Notes under the pieces: generated by a model
What the model was told of the DNA's origin: nothing
The model's database searches: none
The model's input: only the letters and a program-made list of their open reading frames with translations
Source: Acinetobacter lwoffii
GTDB lineage: Bacteria > Pseudomonadota > Gammaproteobacteria > Pseudomonadales > Moraxellaceae
Reading direction: 5' to 3'
NCBI RefSeq assembly: GCF_029024105.1
Contig: NZ_CP118963.1
Span: 868,001-932,000, forward strand
Length of the DNA: 64,000 nt
Translations under genes and position numbers: made by a program
In this document: in pieces, positions 1-8,843 of the stretch
Layout: every line of letters begins with the position of its first letter
Position numbering within the stretch: the first letter of the stretch is position 1

Positions 1-1957
1 GAGCACGAGCCAATTTCAAAGGTGTTTGACCACCGTACTGAACGATAATGCCTTTCGGCTTCTCGATACGTACGATTTCTAAAACGTCTTCTAAAGTGAT
101 TGGTTCGAAGTACAAACGATCTGATGTGTCGTAATCCGTTGAAACTGTTTCAGGGTTACAGTTTACCATGATCGTTTCATAGCCGTCTTCACGCATAGCC
201 AGGGCAGCGTGTACACAGCAGTAATCGAACTCGATACCTTGACCGATACGGTTAGGGCCACCGCCGATCACCATGATCTTGTCTTTGTTCGATGGATTTG
301 CTTCACATTCTTCATCGTAAGTTGAGTACATGTAAGCTGTATCAGATTCGAATTCTGCAGCACATGTATCGACACGTTTGTAAACTGGAGTTACGCCCAG
401 GCTCCAACGATGTTTACGGAATTGCTTTTGTGAAATGCCCATCAAGTCCGCAATGCGAAGATCTGATAAACCTTTGCGTTTGAATCCACGGATGTTATCC
501 GCATTCAAGTCGCCAAAACCTAAAGTTTTGATTTGGTTTTCAGTTTTAATGATGTCTTCGATTTGAATCAAGAACCAGCGGTCAATGTTCGTTGCAGCGA
601 ATACTTCGTCTAAAGTAAAGCCGTGACGGAATGCGTCGCCCACGTACCAGATACGCTCTGGACCTGGCACTTTAAGTTCTTGCAAGATTTTGTCGCGCGC
701 GCCTTCAGCACCCACTTCAACTTTTTCGTCAAAACCAGAAGCACCCACTTCAAGACCACGAAGGGCTTTTTGTACAGATTCCTGGAAGTTACGGCCAATC
801 GCCATCACTTCACCGACAGATTTCATCTGTGTGGTTAAAGTCGCATCAGCTTGTGGGAATTTCTCGAAGTTAAAACGAGGAATCTTAGTAACTACGTAGT
901 CAATCGCAGGTTCAAACGATGCAGGTGTTGTACCGCCAGTGATGTCGTTTTTCAGTTCATCAAGGGTGTAACCTACAGCCAGTTTCGCAGCGATTTTCGC
1001 AATCGGGAAACCAGTTGCTTTAGAAGCAAGTGCAGATGAACGTGATACACGTGGGTTCATCTCGATTACAACCATACGACCCGTATTTGGGCAAATACCG
1101 AACTGTACGTTAGAACCACCTGTTTCTACGCCAATTTCACGTAGTACAGCTAAAGATGCATTACGTAAAAGTTGGAATTCTTTATCTGTAAGCGTTTGAG
1201 CAGGGGCAACAGTGATTGAGTCACCTGTATGCACGCCCATTGGGTCAAAGTTTTCAATGGTACATACAATGATACAGTTGTCGTTTTTGTCACGAACAAC
1301 TTCCATCTCGTATTCTTTCCAGCCAATTAAAGATTCATCAATCAATAACTGTTTGGTTGGAGAAAGATCGAAACCGCGTTCACAGATTTCAATGAATTCT
1401 TCTTTGTTGTACGCGATACCGCCACCTGAACCACCCATCGTGAATGATGGACGGATAATCACTGGGAAGCCGAAACGTGCTTGAATTTCTAAAGCATGTT
1501 CCATTGACTCAGCAACGTCAGCTTTTGGACATTCAAGACCAATTTTACGCATTGCCTGATCAAACAGTTTACGGTCTTCGGCTTTTTCAATTGCTTCTTT
1601 GGTCGCACCGATCAATTCAACATTGTATTTTTCTAAAATGCCGTGCTCATCGAGGGCAAGGGCACAGTTCAATGCAGTTTGACCACCCATGGTCGGAAGA
1701 ACAGCGTCTGGGCGTTCTTTCTCAATAATTGCTGCAACAGTTTGCCAAGTAATTGGCTCAATATAAGTTGCATCTGCCATGGTTGGGTCGGTCATGATGG
1801 TCGCTGGGTTCGAGTTGACCAAAATAACGCGGTAGCCTTCTTCACGAAGGGCTTTACATGCTTGAGCACCTGAGTAGTCAAACTCACATGCTTGACCGAT
1901 GACAATCGGACCAGCACCAATAATCAAGATGCTTTTAATGTCAGTACGTTTAGCCAT
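1..1957 (-). CDS. carB: Carbamoyl-phosphate synthase large subunit (partial, N-terminal 652 codons)
   Basis: CarB makes carbamoyl phosphate from bicarbonate, ammonia (delivered by CarA) and two ATP, feeding pyrimidine and arginine synthesis in the cytoplasm. The reading frame from ATG at 1957 begins MAKRTDIKSILIIGAGP and stays open to the window edge. The visible part has the first ATP-grasp half (IIRPSFTMGGSGGG loop, EMNPRVSRSSALASKATG), the oligomerisation region, and the start of the second half (VIGGGPNRIGQGIEFDYCC). It covers roughly the first 60% of a protein usually about 1,075 residues long. The start lies 13 bases after the carA stop, with an AAGGAAG ribosome site, so the two are co-transcribed. 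The C-terminal regulatory domain is outside the window. Confidence 0.97.
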   Translation of the reverse strand, partial: MAKRTDIKSILIIGAGPIVIGQACEFDYSGAQACKALREEGYRVILVNSNPATIMTDPTMADATYIEPITWQTVAAIIEKERPDAVLPTMGGQTALNCALALDEHGILEKYNVELIGATKEAIEKAEDRKLFDQAMRKIGLECPKADVAESMEHALEIQARFGFPVIIRPSFTMGGSGGGIAYNKEEFIEICERGFDLSPTKQLLIDESLIGWKEYEMEVVRDKNDNCIIVCTIENFDPMGVHTGDSITVAPAQTLTDKEFQLLRNASLAVLREIGVETGGSNVQFGICPNTGRMVVIEMNPRVSRSSALASKATGFPIAKIAAKLAVGYTLDELKNDITGGTTPASFEPAIDYVVTKIPRFNFEKFPQADATLTTQMKSVGEVMAIGRNFQESVQKALRGLEVGASGFDEKVEVGAEGARDKILQELKVPGPERIWYVGDAFRHGFTLDEVFAATNIDRWFLIQIEDIIKTENQIKTLGFGDLNADNIRGFKRKGLSDLRIADLMGISQKQFRKHRWSLGVTPVYKRVDTCAAEFESDTAYMYSTYDEECEANPSNKDKIMVIGGGPNRIGQGIEFDYCCVHAALAMREDGYETIMVNCNPETVSTDYDTSDRLYFEPITLEDVLEIVRIEKPKGIIVQYGGQTPLKLARA

Positions 1958-1970
1958 GATGCTTCCTTAA

Positions 1971-3110
1971 TTACTTCTTAGATGCTTCGATAAGTTCGAT
2001 GAAATGATCGAACAATGGTGCGCAGTCATGTGGACCCGGGCTGGCTTCAGGGTGACCCTGGAAGCTGAACGCAGGTTTGTCTGTACGATGAATACCTTGG
2101 TTGGTGCCATCAAACAGTGAGCGATGCGTTACACGCAACACATCAGGCAGATTGCTTTCATCGACTGCGAAGCCATGGTTTTGAGAAGTAATCATCACTG
2201 TACCATTATCTAGATTTTGTACAGGATGGTTAGCACCGTGGTGGCCGTGAGGCATTTTTAAAGTTTTAGCACCACTTGCAAGCGCAAGAATCTGGTGACC
2301 CAGACAGATACCAAATACTGGAATTTCAGTAGTTTCTACAATTGTTTTTACAGCTTCAATTGCGTAGTCACATGCAGCCGGATCGCCAGGGCCGTTCGAA
2401 AGGAACACGCCATCTGGATTCAGTGCAAGTACATCAGCAGCAGGAGTTTGCGCCGGCACAACAGTCAGTTTACAACCGCGGTCTGCGAGCATACGTAAGA
2501 TGTTGGTTTTGACACCGTAATCGTATGCAACAACATGGAATTTAGCTTCTGGTTGAGAGAAACCTTTGCCTAATGTCCAAGAGCCTTCAGTCCATTCAAA
2601 ACCTTCAGGGTCGCAACATTCTTTTGCCAGGTCTAAACCGTTTAAACCACTAAATGCACGTGCTTTTTCAAGCGCTTCAGCTTCAGTGATATTTTCGCCA
2701 GCAAGGATACAGCCATTTTGCGCACCTTTGTCACGTAAGATACGTGTCAGTTTACGCGTGTCGATATCCGCAATTGCCACAACATTGTGTTGTACCAAAT
2801 ATTCAGCTAATGATTGGGTTGAACGGAAGTTACTGTGCAGTAAAGGCAGGTCACGAATGATCAATCCGTTCGCCCAAACCTTATGAATACGACCTGATTC
2901 AGTGTCTTCTTCATTACAGCCTGTGTTACCGATATGTGGGTAAGTCAGTGTCACAAGTTGCTGTGCATAACTCGGGTCAGTCAAAATTTCTTGATAGCCA
3001 GTCATGGCAGTGTTGAAAACGACTTCACCAGTCGTACTACCCGATGCGCCAATCGAAGTACCTTTAAAGATAGTTCCGTCGGCAAGGGCTAAAATTGCTG
3101 GGGTGCTCAA
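1971..3110 (-). CDS. carA: Carbamoyl-phosphate synthase small subunit (glutaminase)
   Basis: CarA hydrolyses glutamine and channels ammonia to CarB. At 379 residues it has the normal family length. The class I glutamine amidotransferase triad is intact: Cys269 in FGICLGHQ, and His353 and Glu355 in GHPEASPGPHD. The GPGDP oxyanion-hole motif is also present. The start is a TTG codon with a good AGGAG site at 3118-3122, seven bases away. Escherichia coli carA also starts with TTG, so this is not an anomaly. It is the first gene of a carAB operon behind a hairpin leader (3137-3203), which suggests transcriptional control by pyrimidines or arginine (inference). Confidence 0.97.
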   Translation of the reverse strand: MSTPAILALADGTIFKGTSIGASGSTTGEVVFNTAMTGYQEILTDPSYAQQLVTLTYPHIGNTGCNEEDTESGRIHKVWANGLIIRDLPLLHSNFRSTQSLAEYLVQHNVVAIADIDTRKLTRILRDKGAQNGCILAGENITEAEALEKARAFSGLNGLDLAKECCDPEGFEWTEGSWTLGKGFSQPEAKFHVVAYDYGVKTNILRMLADRGCKLTVVPAQTPAADVLALNPDGVFLSNGPGDPAACDYAIEAVKTIVETTEIPVFGICLGHQILALASGAKTLKMPHGHHGANHPVQNLDNGTVMITSQNHGFAVDESNLPDVLRVTHRSLFDGTNQGIHRTDKPAFSFQGHPEASPGPHDCAPLFDHFIELIEASKK

Positions 3111-3136
3111 ACCAAAGCTCCTGAAATTTAGGCTGT

Positions 3137-3203
3137 AAAAAAGCGAGAAGACGAAAAAAAAGGAAGGCTATTTTTTAAACCTACCCTCCTATGTCTGCTC
3201 GCT
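3137..3203 (-). terminator. Terminator-like hairpin in the carA leader (candidate attenuator)
   Basis: Read on the minus strand, AGCGAGCAGAC (3203-3193) pairs with GTCTTCTCGCT (3152-3142) with one mismatch. An inner GGAGGG/CCTTCC can extend the stem. The hairpin is followed at once by a run of T (to 3137). It lies between the likely carA promoter and the carA start, so it would end transcription before the gene unless bypassed. A T-rich stretch in the 3' arm recalls UTP-sensitive pausing. No convincing leader peptide was found. Confidence 0.6.
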
Positions 3204-3218
3204 TGAACTTAACACGGC

Positions 3219-3248
3219 ATTATACGCAGAATGACCCCTAAAGTCCAA
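3219..3248 (-). promoter_or_regulatory. Likely sigma-70 promoter of carAB
   Basis: On the minus strand TTGGAC (3248-3243) and a perfect TATAAT (3224-3219) are separated by 18 bases. Transcription would start near 3212, giving a leader of about 100 bases before the carA TTG start. Confidence 0.65.
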
Positions 3249-3418
3249 CGGCTTTGCAGCGAAAGTATGAGATAAATGGCTTGCTTTTTGCATGGAAGTC
3301 TGTTTTGTAAGCAATGTGAAAAAATGTAAGCAATTAATAATTGTCAGACAAATCAAATCTTAATTTTTATCAAATCTACTAATATAGCTTAGTCGATATA
3401 ACAATAGGAACAAGACAA

Positions 3419-3907
3419 ATGGCTATAGCACCTAAATCTACTACATCTAAAAAAATCACTCCGAGCGTGGTAACTGAAACTGCCGAGAAGCTTGAAAAAG
3501 TAGCAGTCGAGGCTAAAGATCAGGCAATTGGAACCATCGAGGAAAGTAAGGAAAAGCTTGAAGTTGAAGCCAAGCAGTTAAGCGACACTGTGCAGGAACA
3601 ATTGCGTCAATTTAAGCAGGAGGTGTTACAGCGTATTGATACTTTGAAGGAGCAGATTTTCGGTTCGCAGAAAGAATTAACTGAACTGAAAAGCTTTATC
3701 AAGACAGAATTCAACGCTGTCTTCGAAGACTTATCCAATCTGGGTAAAGAGTTGAAAGAGGATGTCAGTCAGATTTCGACCAAGCATAAGGAACATCTGA
3801 CCGATACTTTTAAACGTTCTAAGGACAGTACCATTGAAGTACTGAAAAAAGTCAAACCCGTGGTGAAAACAGAGAGCTCAGACAAAAGTCTTGGGCTGAA
3901 AAGTTAG
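3419..3907 (+). CDS. Hypothetical charged coiled-coil protein
   Basis: A 162-residue protein with no recognised domain. It is very rich in Lys and Glu, with long heptad-like stretches from about residue 20 to 150 (for example EKLEKVAVEAKDQ and QLRQFKQEVLQRIDTLKEQ), so it should be one long amphipathic helix or coiled coil. It has no signal peptide or membrane segment. The composition resembles phasin-like or apolipoprotein-like helical proteins, but no function can be assigned. It is followed by a hairpin terminator at 3933-3960 and then a tiny membrane-protein gene. The start is the ATG after a weak AGGAACAAG site. Confidence 0.75.
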   Translation: MAIAPKSTTSKKITPSVVTETAEKLEKVAVEAKDQAIGTIEESKEKLEVEAKQLSDTVQEQLRQFKQEVLQRIDTLKEQIFGSQKELTELKSFIKTEFNAVFEDLSNLGKELKEDVSQISTKHKEHLTDTFKRSKDSTIEVLKKVKPVVKTESSDKSLGLKS

Positions 3908-3932
3908 GCTGCGCTGAAAGGCCGCTATTTAA

Positions 3933-3960
3933 AAAGGAGAACAATCAAATGTTCTCCTTT
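3933..3960 (+). terminator. Hairpin terminator after the coiled-coil gene
   Basis: AAAGGAGAAC (3933-3942) and GTTCTCCTTT (3951-3960) form a perfect 10-base stem with an 8-base loop. The tail GTCTTT is only moderately T-rich, so some read-through to the next gene is possible. Confidence 0.6.
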
Positions 3961-4009
3961 GTCTTTATGCAGCAAAACGGACTCACAATAACAATTAAAG
4001 GGGGTCACG

Positions 4010-4231
4010 ATGCAACAGCATTTTGTAGGTGTACTTATTTTACTGATATTGATCATGCTACTGAATCTGGAAAGCGGATTGGGGTGCATACTTTATCTAG
4101 GTGTAATCGTATTATGTTTGGGAGTGCTGGGACTGGTGTTTGGGACCATTCTTCTGATGATCATTACTTTTGCTTTTATTCTTTATGCTGCTGTGAAATC
4201 TATTCAGGAGCAGCATCATCTACATCATTAA
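4010..4231 (+). CDS. Small hydrophobic membrane protein
   Basis: A 73-residue protein made almost entirely of two or three hydrophobic segments (about residues 5-20, 24-47 and 48-63), ending in a short His-rich tail QEQHHLHH. It is preceded by a strong AAAGGGGGT ribosome site. Another frame (3949-4245) overlaps it but has Cys/His/Ser-rich, non-membrane composition and no good ribosome site, so this frame is preferred. The function is unknown. It is too short for a transporter and may be an accessory or stress-related membrane peptide. It is closed by the hairpin at 4305-4333. Confidence 0.65.
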   Translation: MQQHFVGVLILLILIMLLNLESGLGCILYLGVIVLCLGVLGLVFGTILLMIITFAFILYAAVKSIQEQHHLHH

Positions 4232-4304
4232 AATATGAACGTTGAAAACAATAAAAAATCTAAAATAATTATACAGAGGGTCAATCATTGTTGAGCAATA
4301 AACA

Positions 4305-4333
4305 AAAACGTGAGACTTTAAGTCTCACGTTTT
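4305..4333. terminator. Bidirectional terminator
   Basis: AAAACGTGAGACTT (4305-4318) and AAGTCTCACGTTTT (4320-4333) form a perfect stem with A/T tails on both sides. It separates the small membrane-protein gene from the convergent gene ending at 4380. Confidence 0.85.
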
Positions 4334-4379
4334 ATTCGCATGTTACACTTTAAATAGCTGATGCACAGCGTCAATCTAT

Positions 4380-4919
4380 TTAAAATACATGCAACCAGTC
4401 ACGTTTATTATGAAAATCTGCCTGAGGACTACTATGCTGCATGGCATAGTATTGATCACCTTGTGAGGTTTTTAAAACAGCAGATAAACCCAGGAACAAG
4501 TTTTCCCATTTCAGTTTATGTGTTGCCATAAAATCAGTCAGATCCACACTGACATTGAGACCATAATGTGTACGTTTGAGCTGGTTCAGCTCAATATCAT
4601 CCGCAGCTTGCGGTGGCATCTCTTCAGGATAACGGTATTCTTCGAATTGATAAGCCTGCCAGGCTTGAGAAGGGGAAAGATTAATCTCACGATAAAAATC
4701 TTCGCCCTGAACCCCAATAAAAATTTCAAAGCAGGTCTGTTCCCACAGGAAATCCTGACGGGGATGTGCCGTCACCATGTCGGGCCACAAGATGTACTGA
4801 TTGGGATCACGGATCCAGAAGCCCACATTTAAATTGCATGGGCCTTGCTGTTCGATGGCGGCAACCAGAGAGATGGCCTGAAAACGGCGATCAAATGCGC
4901 TAAGTTCGTAACTTGCCAT
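4380..4919 (-). CDS. DOMON-like domain protein
   Basis: A 179-residue protein without signal peptide. It resembles the DOMON-like/CBM9-like beta-sandwich proteins of gammaproteobacteria. Features are an aromatic-rich core, WIRDPNQYILWPD at about residue 35, FLWEQTCFEIFIG at about 57-69, FYREINLSPSQAWQAYQF and a C-terminal NKRDWLHVF. The biochemical role is not established. Sugar or heme binding is typical of DOMON relatives but is only an inference here. It ends convergently against the bidirectional terminator and starts 11 bases downstream of the yhbY stop, so it is probably co-transcribed with yhbY. Confidence 0.7.
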   Translation of the reverse strand: MASYELSAFDRRFQAISLVAAIEQQGPCNLNVGFWIRDPNQYILWPDMVTAHPRQDFLWEQTCFEIFIGVQGEDFYREINLSPSQAWQAYQFEEYRYPEEMPPQAADDIELNQLKRTHYGLNVSVDLTDFMATHKLKWENLFLGLSAVLKTSQGDQYYAMQHSSPQADFHNKRDWLHVF

Positions 4920-4930
4920 AAGTCCTGTAC

Positions 4931-5254
4931 TTAGTTAGACAAATGAGCGAAGCGGACAAGGTTGGACAATTTTTGGTTTTGTTTCGCAGCTTTCTTGTAA
5001 AGCAGCGCAATTTTACCAATAGTCTGAACTACTTCAGCACCAGTCGCTTCTGAAATTTCAACAATCAGTGCTGCACGCGCTTCGCGATCTTCAGCTACGA
5101 TTTTCACTTTAATCAGTTCGTGATCGTTTAAAGCACGCGCCAATTCTTCGATGACATTTTCAGTCAGGCCTTTGTCACCCAGCATAACGACCGGGTTTAA
5201 AGCATGTCCGATTTGACGTAAACGCTTACGTTCCTGAATAGATAAAGACGCCAT
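4931..5254 (-). CDS. yhbY: Ribosome assembly RNA-binding protein YhbY (CRM domain)
   Basis: A 107-residue single CRM-domain protein that binds pre-50S ribosomal RNA. The start MASLSIQERKRLRQIGHALNPVV, the GxxG-type loop in LGDKGLTENVIEEL, and the following beta strand HELIKVKIV are typical. It is transcribed divergently from rlmE, the arrangement also seen in Escherichia coli. This places two large-subunit assembly genes on one regulatory stretch (5255-5449). Confidence 0.92.
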   Translation of the reverse strand: MASLSIQERKRLRQIGHALNPVVMLGDKGLTENVIEELARALNDHELIKVKIVAEDREARAALIVEISEATGAEVVQTIGKIALLYKKAAKQNQKLSNLVRFAHLSN

Positions 5255-5449
5255 GAGAGATAACCTGAATTTTAAAACGGCTTAGTATAGCAAAAGCAAA
5301 AAACAAACGCTTTAAATTATCAGGAAATAATCATTTCCAATATCTCTTCATAACGAGCAAAACTCCTAGATTTAGATACACATGTATACTGCAAAATATG
5401 TCTTTTTCACGTACAATTAATAATTGGACGTTTTTTTATTTAGAGAGTT

Positions 5450-6100
5450 ATGGCTACACGCATTACCAACCAAAAGTTATCTAAAAGTAGTCGTGATTGG
5501 ATGAGAGAGCATTTAGACGATCCTTATGTGAAAAAGGCACAAAAGGACGGCTATCGTGCGCGTGCAGCATATAAGCTCTTAGAAATGCAAGAAAAGTACA
5601 AAATCATCAAACCCGGCATGACCGTGGTCGACTTGGGTGCAGCTCCCGGGAGTTGGTCACAAATCGCAGGTAAGTTGGTCGGCGACAAAGGTTTATTGAT
5701 TGCATCTGACATTTTACCAATGGATGCATTACCCGATGTAACGTTCTTGCAAGGCGACTTTCGCGAAGAAGAAGTCTTCCAGCAATTGTTAGAAATTTTA
5801 GATGGTCGTACTGTAGACGTTGTAATTTCAGATATGGCCCCCAATACATCAGGTAATAAGGCTGTAGATCAACCGCGTCAGATTTACTTGTGTGAACTTG
5901 CACTGGATTTTGCCAATAAGGTGCTAGGCCCTAAAGGTCAATTTGTGGTAAAAGTTTTCCAAGGCTCAGGTTTTGACGAATTCCGTAAGCAAGTGGTTGA
6001 TAGTTTTGATGTTCTGAAAACATCTAAACCTCTGGCATCACGTGCTCGCTCCAAGGAAGTTTTCCTGATCGGGCAGGGACGTAAGAAGGCTTTAAAATAA
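5450..6100 (+). CDS. rlmE: 23S rRNA (uridine-2'-O-)-methyltransferase RlmE/FtsJ
   Basis: RlmE methylates the 2'-OH of U2552 in the A loop of 23S rRNA using SAM, a late step of 50S maturation. The 216-residue protein has the Rossmann SAM motif VVDLGAAPGSW near residue 60 and the complete K-D-K-E tetrad (Lys42, Asp128 in DMAPNTSG, Lys168 in VVKVFQGSG, Glu203 in SKEVFLIG). GAGAG lies just upstream of the ATG as ribosome site. It precedes ftsH by about 100 bases, the conserved rlmE-ftsH pair. Confidence 0.96.
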   Translation: MATRITNQKLSKSSRDWMREHLDDPYVKKAQKDGYRARAAYKLLEMQEKYKIIKPGMTVVDLGAAPGSWSQIAGKLVGDKGLLIASDILPMDALPDVTFLQGDFREEEVFQQLLEILDGRTVDVVISDMAPNTSGNKAVDQPRQIYLCELALDFANKVLGPKGQFVVKVFQGSGFDEFRKQVVDSFDVLKTSKPLASRARSKEVFLIGQGRKKALK

Positions 6101-6199
6101 GTCTACTTGCCAAGTCGTTAAAAATTGTGCATTTTGTACGTTTTCAGATAATTGTAAGTTGATTTACAGCTTAAGTATTAAGGTCACCCTGAACAGGGC

Positions 6200-8122
6200 A
6201 TGATCAAATTAGATTGGAATGGGAATAAAGCTTTGAGCGATCTTTTTAAGAATGCCGTATTGTGGCTCGTGATACTGGGTGTGCTGGTGTTAATCTTCAG
6301 CAACGTCAGTGACCGCAATCAACCGACTACAATGAACTACTCAGAATTTGTTGCCGCGGTCAATGCTGGCCAAATTAAACAAGTTGTGATTGACGGCGAA
6401 AGAATCCGTGGCGAAAAATCGAACGGTTCAGAGTTTGAAAGTATCCGTCCGGCAGTTCAGGATCCTGAACTGATGCCAAGCCTGATTAAAAATAATGTTG
6501 TGGTTGAAGGTGAAGCACCACAACGTCAAGGCTTGCTCATGCAGTTGCTTATTGCAAGTTTCCCTGTACTTTTAATCATTTTGTTATTCATGTTCTTTAT
6601 GCGCAACATGGGTGGCGGTGCAGGTGGTAAAAACGGCCCAATGAGTTTTGGTAAATCTAAAGCCAAAATGCTGTCTGAAGACCAGATTAAAGTCACTTTC
6701 ACTGATGTTGCTGGTTGTGACGAAGCCAAGCAAGAAGTCGTTGAAATCGTAGATTTTCTGAAAGATCCAACCAAATTTAAACGTCTGGGTGCGAGTATTC
6801 CACGCGGTGTGTTAATGGTGGGTCCTCCTGGTACGGGTAAAACCTTACTGGCCAAAGCAATTGCCGGTGAAGCGAAAGTTCCATTCTTTAGCATTTCAGG
6901 TTCTGATTTCGTTGAAATGTTTGTGGGTGTCGGTGCATCGCGTGTTCGTGACATGTTTGAACAAGCCAAACGTCATGCGCCATGTATCATCTTTATTGAT
7001 GAGATTGATGCAGTCGGTCGTCACCGTGGTTCAGGTACCGGTGGTGGTCACGATGAACGTGAACAGACACTGAACCAGATGCTGGTAGAAATGGACGGCT
7101 TTGAAGGTAATGAAGGCATTATCGTGATTGCTGCAACCAACCGTGCAGATGTACTGGATAAAGCATTACTTCGTCCAGGCCGTTTTGACCGTCAAGTTGT
7201 GGTTGGTTTGCCAGACATTAAAGGTCGTGAACAAATCCTGAATGTACATTTGAAAAAATTGCCTTCAGTGACAGGTGTGGATGTTAAAGTTCTTGCACGT
7301 GGTACACCGGGCTTCTCGGGTGCGCAATTAGCAAACCTGGTGAATGAAGCTGCTTTATTTGCTGCACGCCGTAACAAAAACACCGTCGATATGCATGACT
7401 TTGAAGATGCAAAAGACAAGCTGTATATGGGTCCTGAGCGTAAATCGATGGTACTTCGTGATGAAGAGCGTCGTGCGACGGCTTATCATGAAGCAGGGCA
7501 TGCGATTGTTGCTGAAAGCTTGCCAGGTACAGATCCTGTGCATAAGGTGACAATCATGCCACGTGGCTGGGCTTTAGGTGTTACCTGGCAGCTGCCTGAA
7601 TTTGACCAGACCAGCCATTACAAAGACAAAATGTTGAATGAACTTTCGATTTTGTTTGGTGGCCGTATTGCTGAAGAAGTCTTCATTAACCAGATGTCGA
7701 CCGGCGCTTCAAATGACTTCGAACGTGCAACCAAAATGGCACGTGCGATGGTGACCAAATATGGTATGTCGGACAAACTCGGTGTCATGGTCTATGAAGA
7801 AGATGCACAGCAATCTTTCATGGGCAGTATTGGTAGCCGCAGTATTTCGGAAACCACACAACTAGAAGTCGATCGTGAAATTCGTCGAATTCTAGATGAG
7901 CAATATAAAATCGCACGCGATATCCTGGAAAGCAAAAAAGATATTGCCCATGCGATGGTGAAAGCCTTGATGGAATGGGAAACCATTGATCGTGATCAAA
8001 TCCGTGACATCATGGAAGGTCGTGAGCCTCAGCCACCAAAGGTCTATGTGGCAGACAATCCTGTGATTGATGTAACCCCAGATGATGGTCCGTTGACTCC
8101 TCCGCCATTGCCAGCGAACTAA
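6200..8122 (+). CDS. ftsH: ATP-dependent zinc metalloprotease FtsH
   Basis: FtsH is a hexameric inner-membrane AAA+ protease for membrane-protein quality control and regulated proteolysis. Two membrane segments (about residues 17-35 and 110-134) flank a periplasmic domain. Walker A GPPGTGKT is at 208-215, with Walker B IIFIDEID, the arginine-finger region RPGRFDRQ, and the zinc site HEAGH at 430-434. The 640-residue length fits. The ATG at 6200 has only a weak ribosome site; an in-frame TTG at 6233 (ALSDLFKN) would give 629 residues, close to the usual bacterial N-terminus, so the exact start is uncertain. It is closed by a UUCG-loop terminator. Confidence 0.97.
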   Translation: MIKLDWNGNKALSDLFKNAVLWLVILGVLVLIFSNVSDRNQPTTMNYSEFVAAVNAGQIKQVVIDGERIRGEKSNGSEFESIRPAVQDPELMPSLIKNNVVVEGEAPQRQGLLMQLLIASFPVLLIILLFMFFMRNMGGGAGGKNGPMSFGKSKAKMLSEDQIKVTFTDVAGCDEAKQEVVEIVDFLKDPTKFKRLGASIPRGVLMVGPPGTGKTLLAKAIAGEAKVPFFSISGSDFVEMFVGVGASRVRDMFEQAKRHAPCIIFIDEIDAVGRHRGSGTGGGHDEREQTLNQMLVEMDGFEGNEGIIVIAATNRADVLDKALLRPGRFDRQVVVGLPDIKGREQILNVHLKKLPSVTGVDVKVLARGTPGFSGAQLANLVNEAALFAARRNKNTVDMHDFEDAKDKLYMGPERKSMVLRDEERRATAYHEAGHAIVAESLPGTDPVHKVTIMPRGWALGVTWQLPEFDQTSHYKDKMLNELSILFGGRIAEEVFINQMSTGASNDFERATKMARAMVTKYGMSDKLGVMVYEEDAQQSFMGSIGSRSISETTQLEVDREIRRILDEQYKIARDILESKKDIAHAMVKALMEWETIDRDQIRDIMEGREPQPPKVYVADNPVIDVTPDDGPLTPPPLPAN

Positions 8123-8130
8123 GCTTATTA

Positions 8131-8157
8131 AAAAAACCACCTTCGGGTGGTTTTTTT
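8131..8157 (+). terminator. Terminator of ftsH
   Basis: AAAAAACCACC, a TTCG tetraloop and GGTGGTTTTTTT form a canonical rho-independent terminator nine bases after the ftsH stop. Confidence 0.93.
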
Positions 8158-8228
8158 ATGCTTGTCATTTTTGTCATCGCTTTTTGAATGTTATATTGAG
8201 CGATTAAAAATGAATACGAAAAATAAAA

Positions 8229-8843
8229 ATGAATATGCCTGTTCTGGAATCCAGTGTTTATCAGCTTCGTCTTGAATCGTTGAGCTGGGAACATTTTTCT
8301 GATTTAGCCATCGCATGCGCTGAAGAAAATTTAGGCGAGATCTTATATAATTCAGTGCCTTATCTGCATAACTTAAAAAAATATTTTTCTCAGGCCTTTG
8401 AACAGCAAGCTCAAGGTGAACGGATGGCTTTTGCTGTCATCGATTTAAACTCCGGTCAAGCAATTGGAACTACCAGTTATCATGATATTAAGACGGAAAT
8501 TCCACGTTTTGAAATTGGTTATACCTGGTATGCCAAGGGCTATCACAGAACTTATGTAAATCGCGCATGTAAGTATCTCTTGTTAAGACATGCTTTTGAA
8601 AGTTTAAACGTTCAGGTTGTCGGCTTTCGGACTGATCACTTGAATCTCCCTAGCCAGAAAGCGATTGAAGCAATAGGTGCCAAGCGGGATGGCATTATCA
8701 GGTGTCATATGCTGCGTAAAGATGGACACACTATTCGAGATAGCTACATCTATAGTATTTTAGAAAGTGAATGGTCAGATGTGAAAACATTATTACAAAC
8801 TAAGATGATGCAATATTCCCGAAATAATTACTTCGAAATCTAG
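8229..8843 (+). CDS. GNAT-family acetyltransferase (RimJ/RimL type)
   Basis: A 204-residue protein of the GNAT fold. It opens with the RimL-like MPVLESSVYQLRLESLSWEHF. The core contains FAVIDLNSGQAIGTTSYHDIKTE and then EIGYTWYAKGYHRTYVNRACKYLLLRHAF, where the acetyl-CoA loop (usually Q/R-x-x-G-x-G/A) is relaxed, followed by VVGFRTDHLNLPSQKAIEAIGAKRDG. Such proteins acetylate N-termini or small molecules; the substrate here is unknown. It has its own transcription unit after the ftsH terminator and sits between ftsH and folP, which are adjacent in many gammaproteobacteria. The ribosome site is weak. Confidence 0.85.
   Translation: MNMPVLESSVYQLRLESLSWEHFSDLAIACAEENLGEILYNSVPYLHNLKKYFSQAFEQQAQGERMAFAVIDLNSGQAIGTTSYHDIKTEIPRFEIGYTWYAKGYHRTYVNRACKYLLLRHAFESLNVQVVGFRTDHLNLPSQKAIEAIGAKRDGIIRCHMLRKDGHTIRDSYIYSILESEWSDVKTLLQTKMMQYSRNNYFEI

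Noticed and set aside
3108..3110. TTG start of carA as a sign of mis-annotation
   Set aside because: It has a well-placed AGGAG and carA in Escherichia coli also starts with TTG.
3949..4245. A 98-residue frame overlapping the small hydrophobic gene at 4010-4231
   Set aside because: It has no convincing ribosome site and begins inside the preceding terminator arm; the 4010 frame has AAAGGGGGT and a clean membrane-protein composition.
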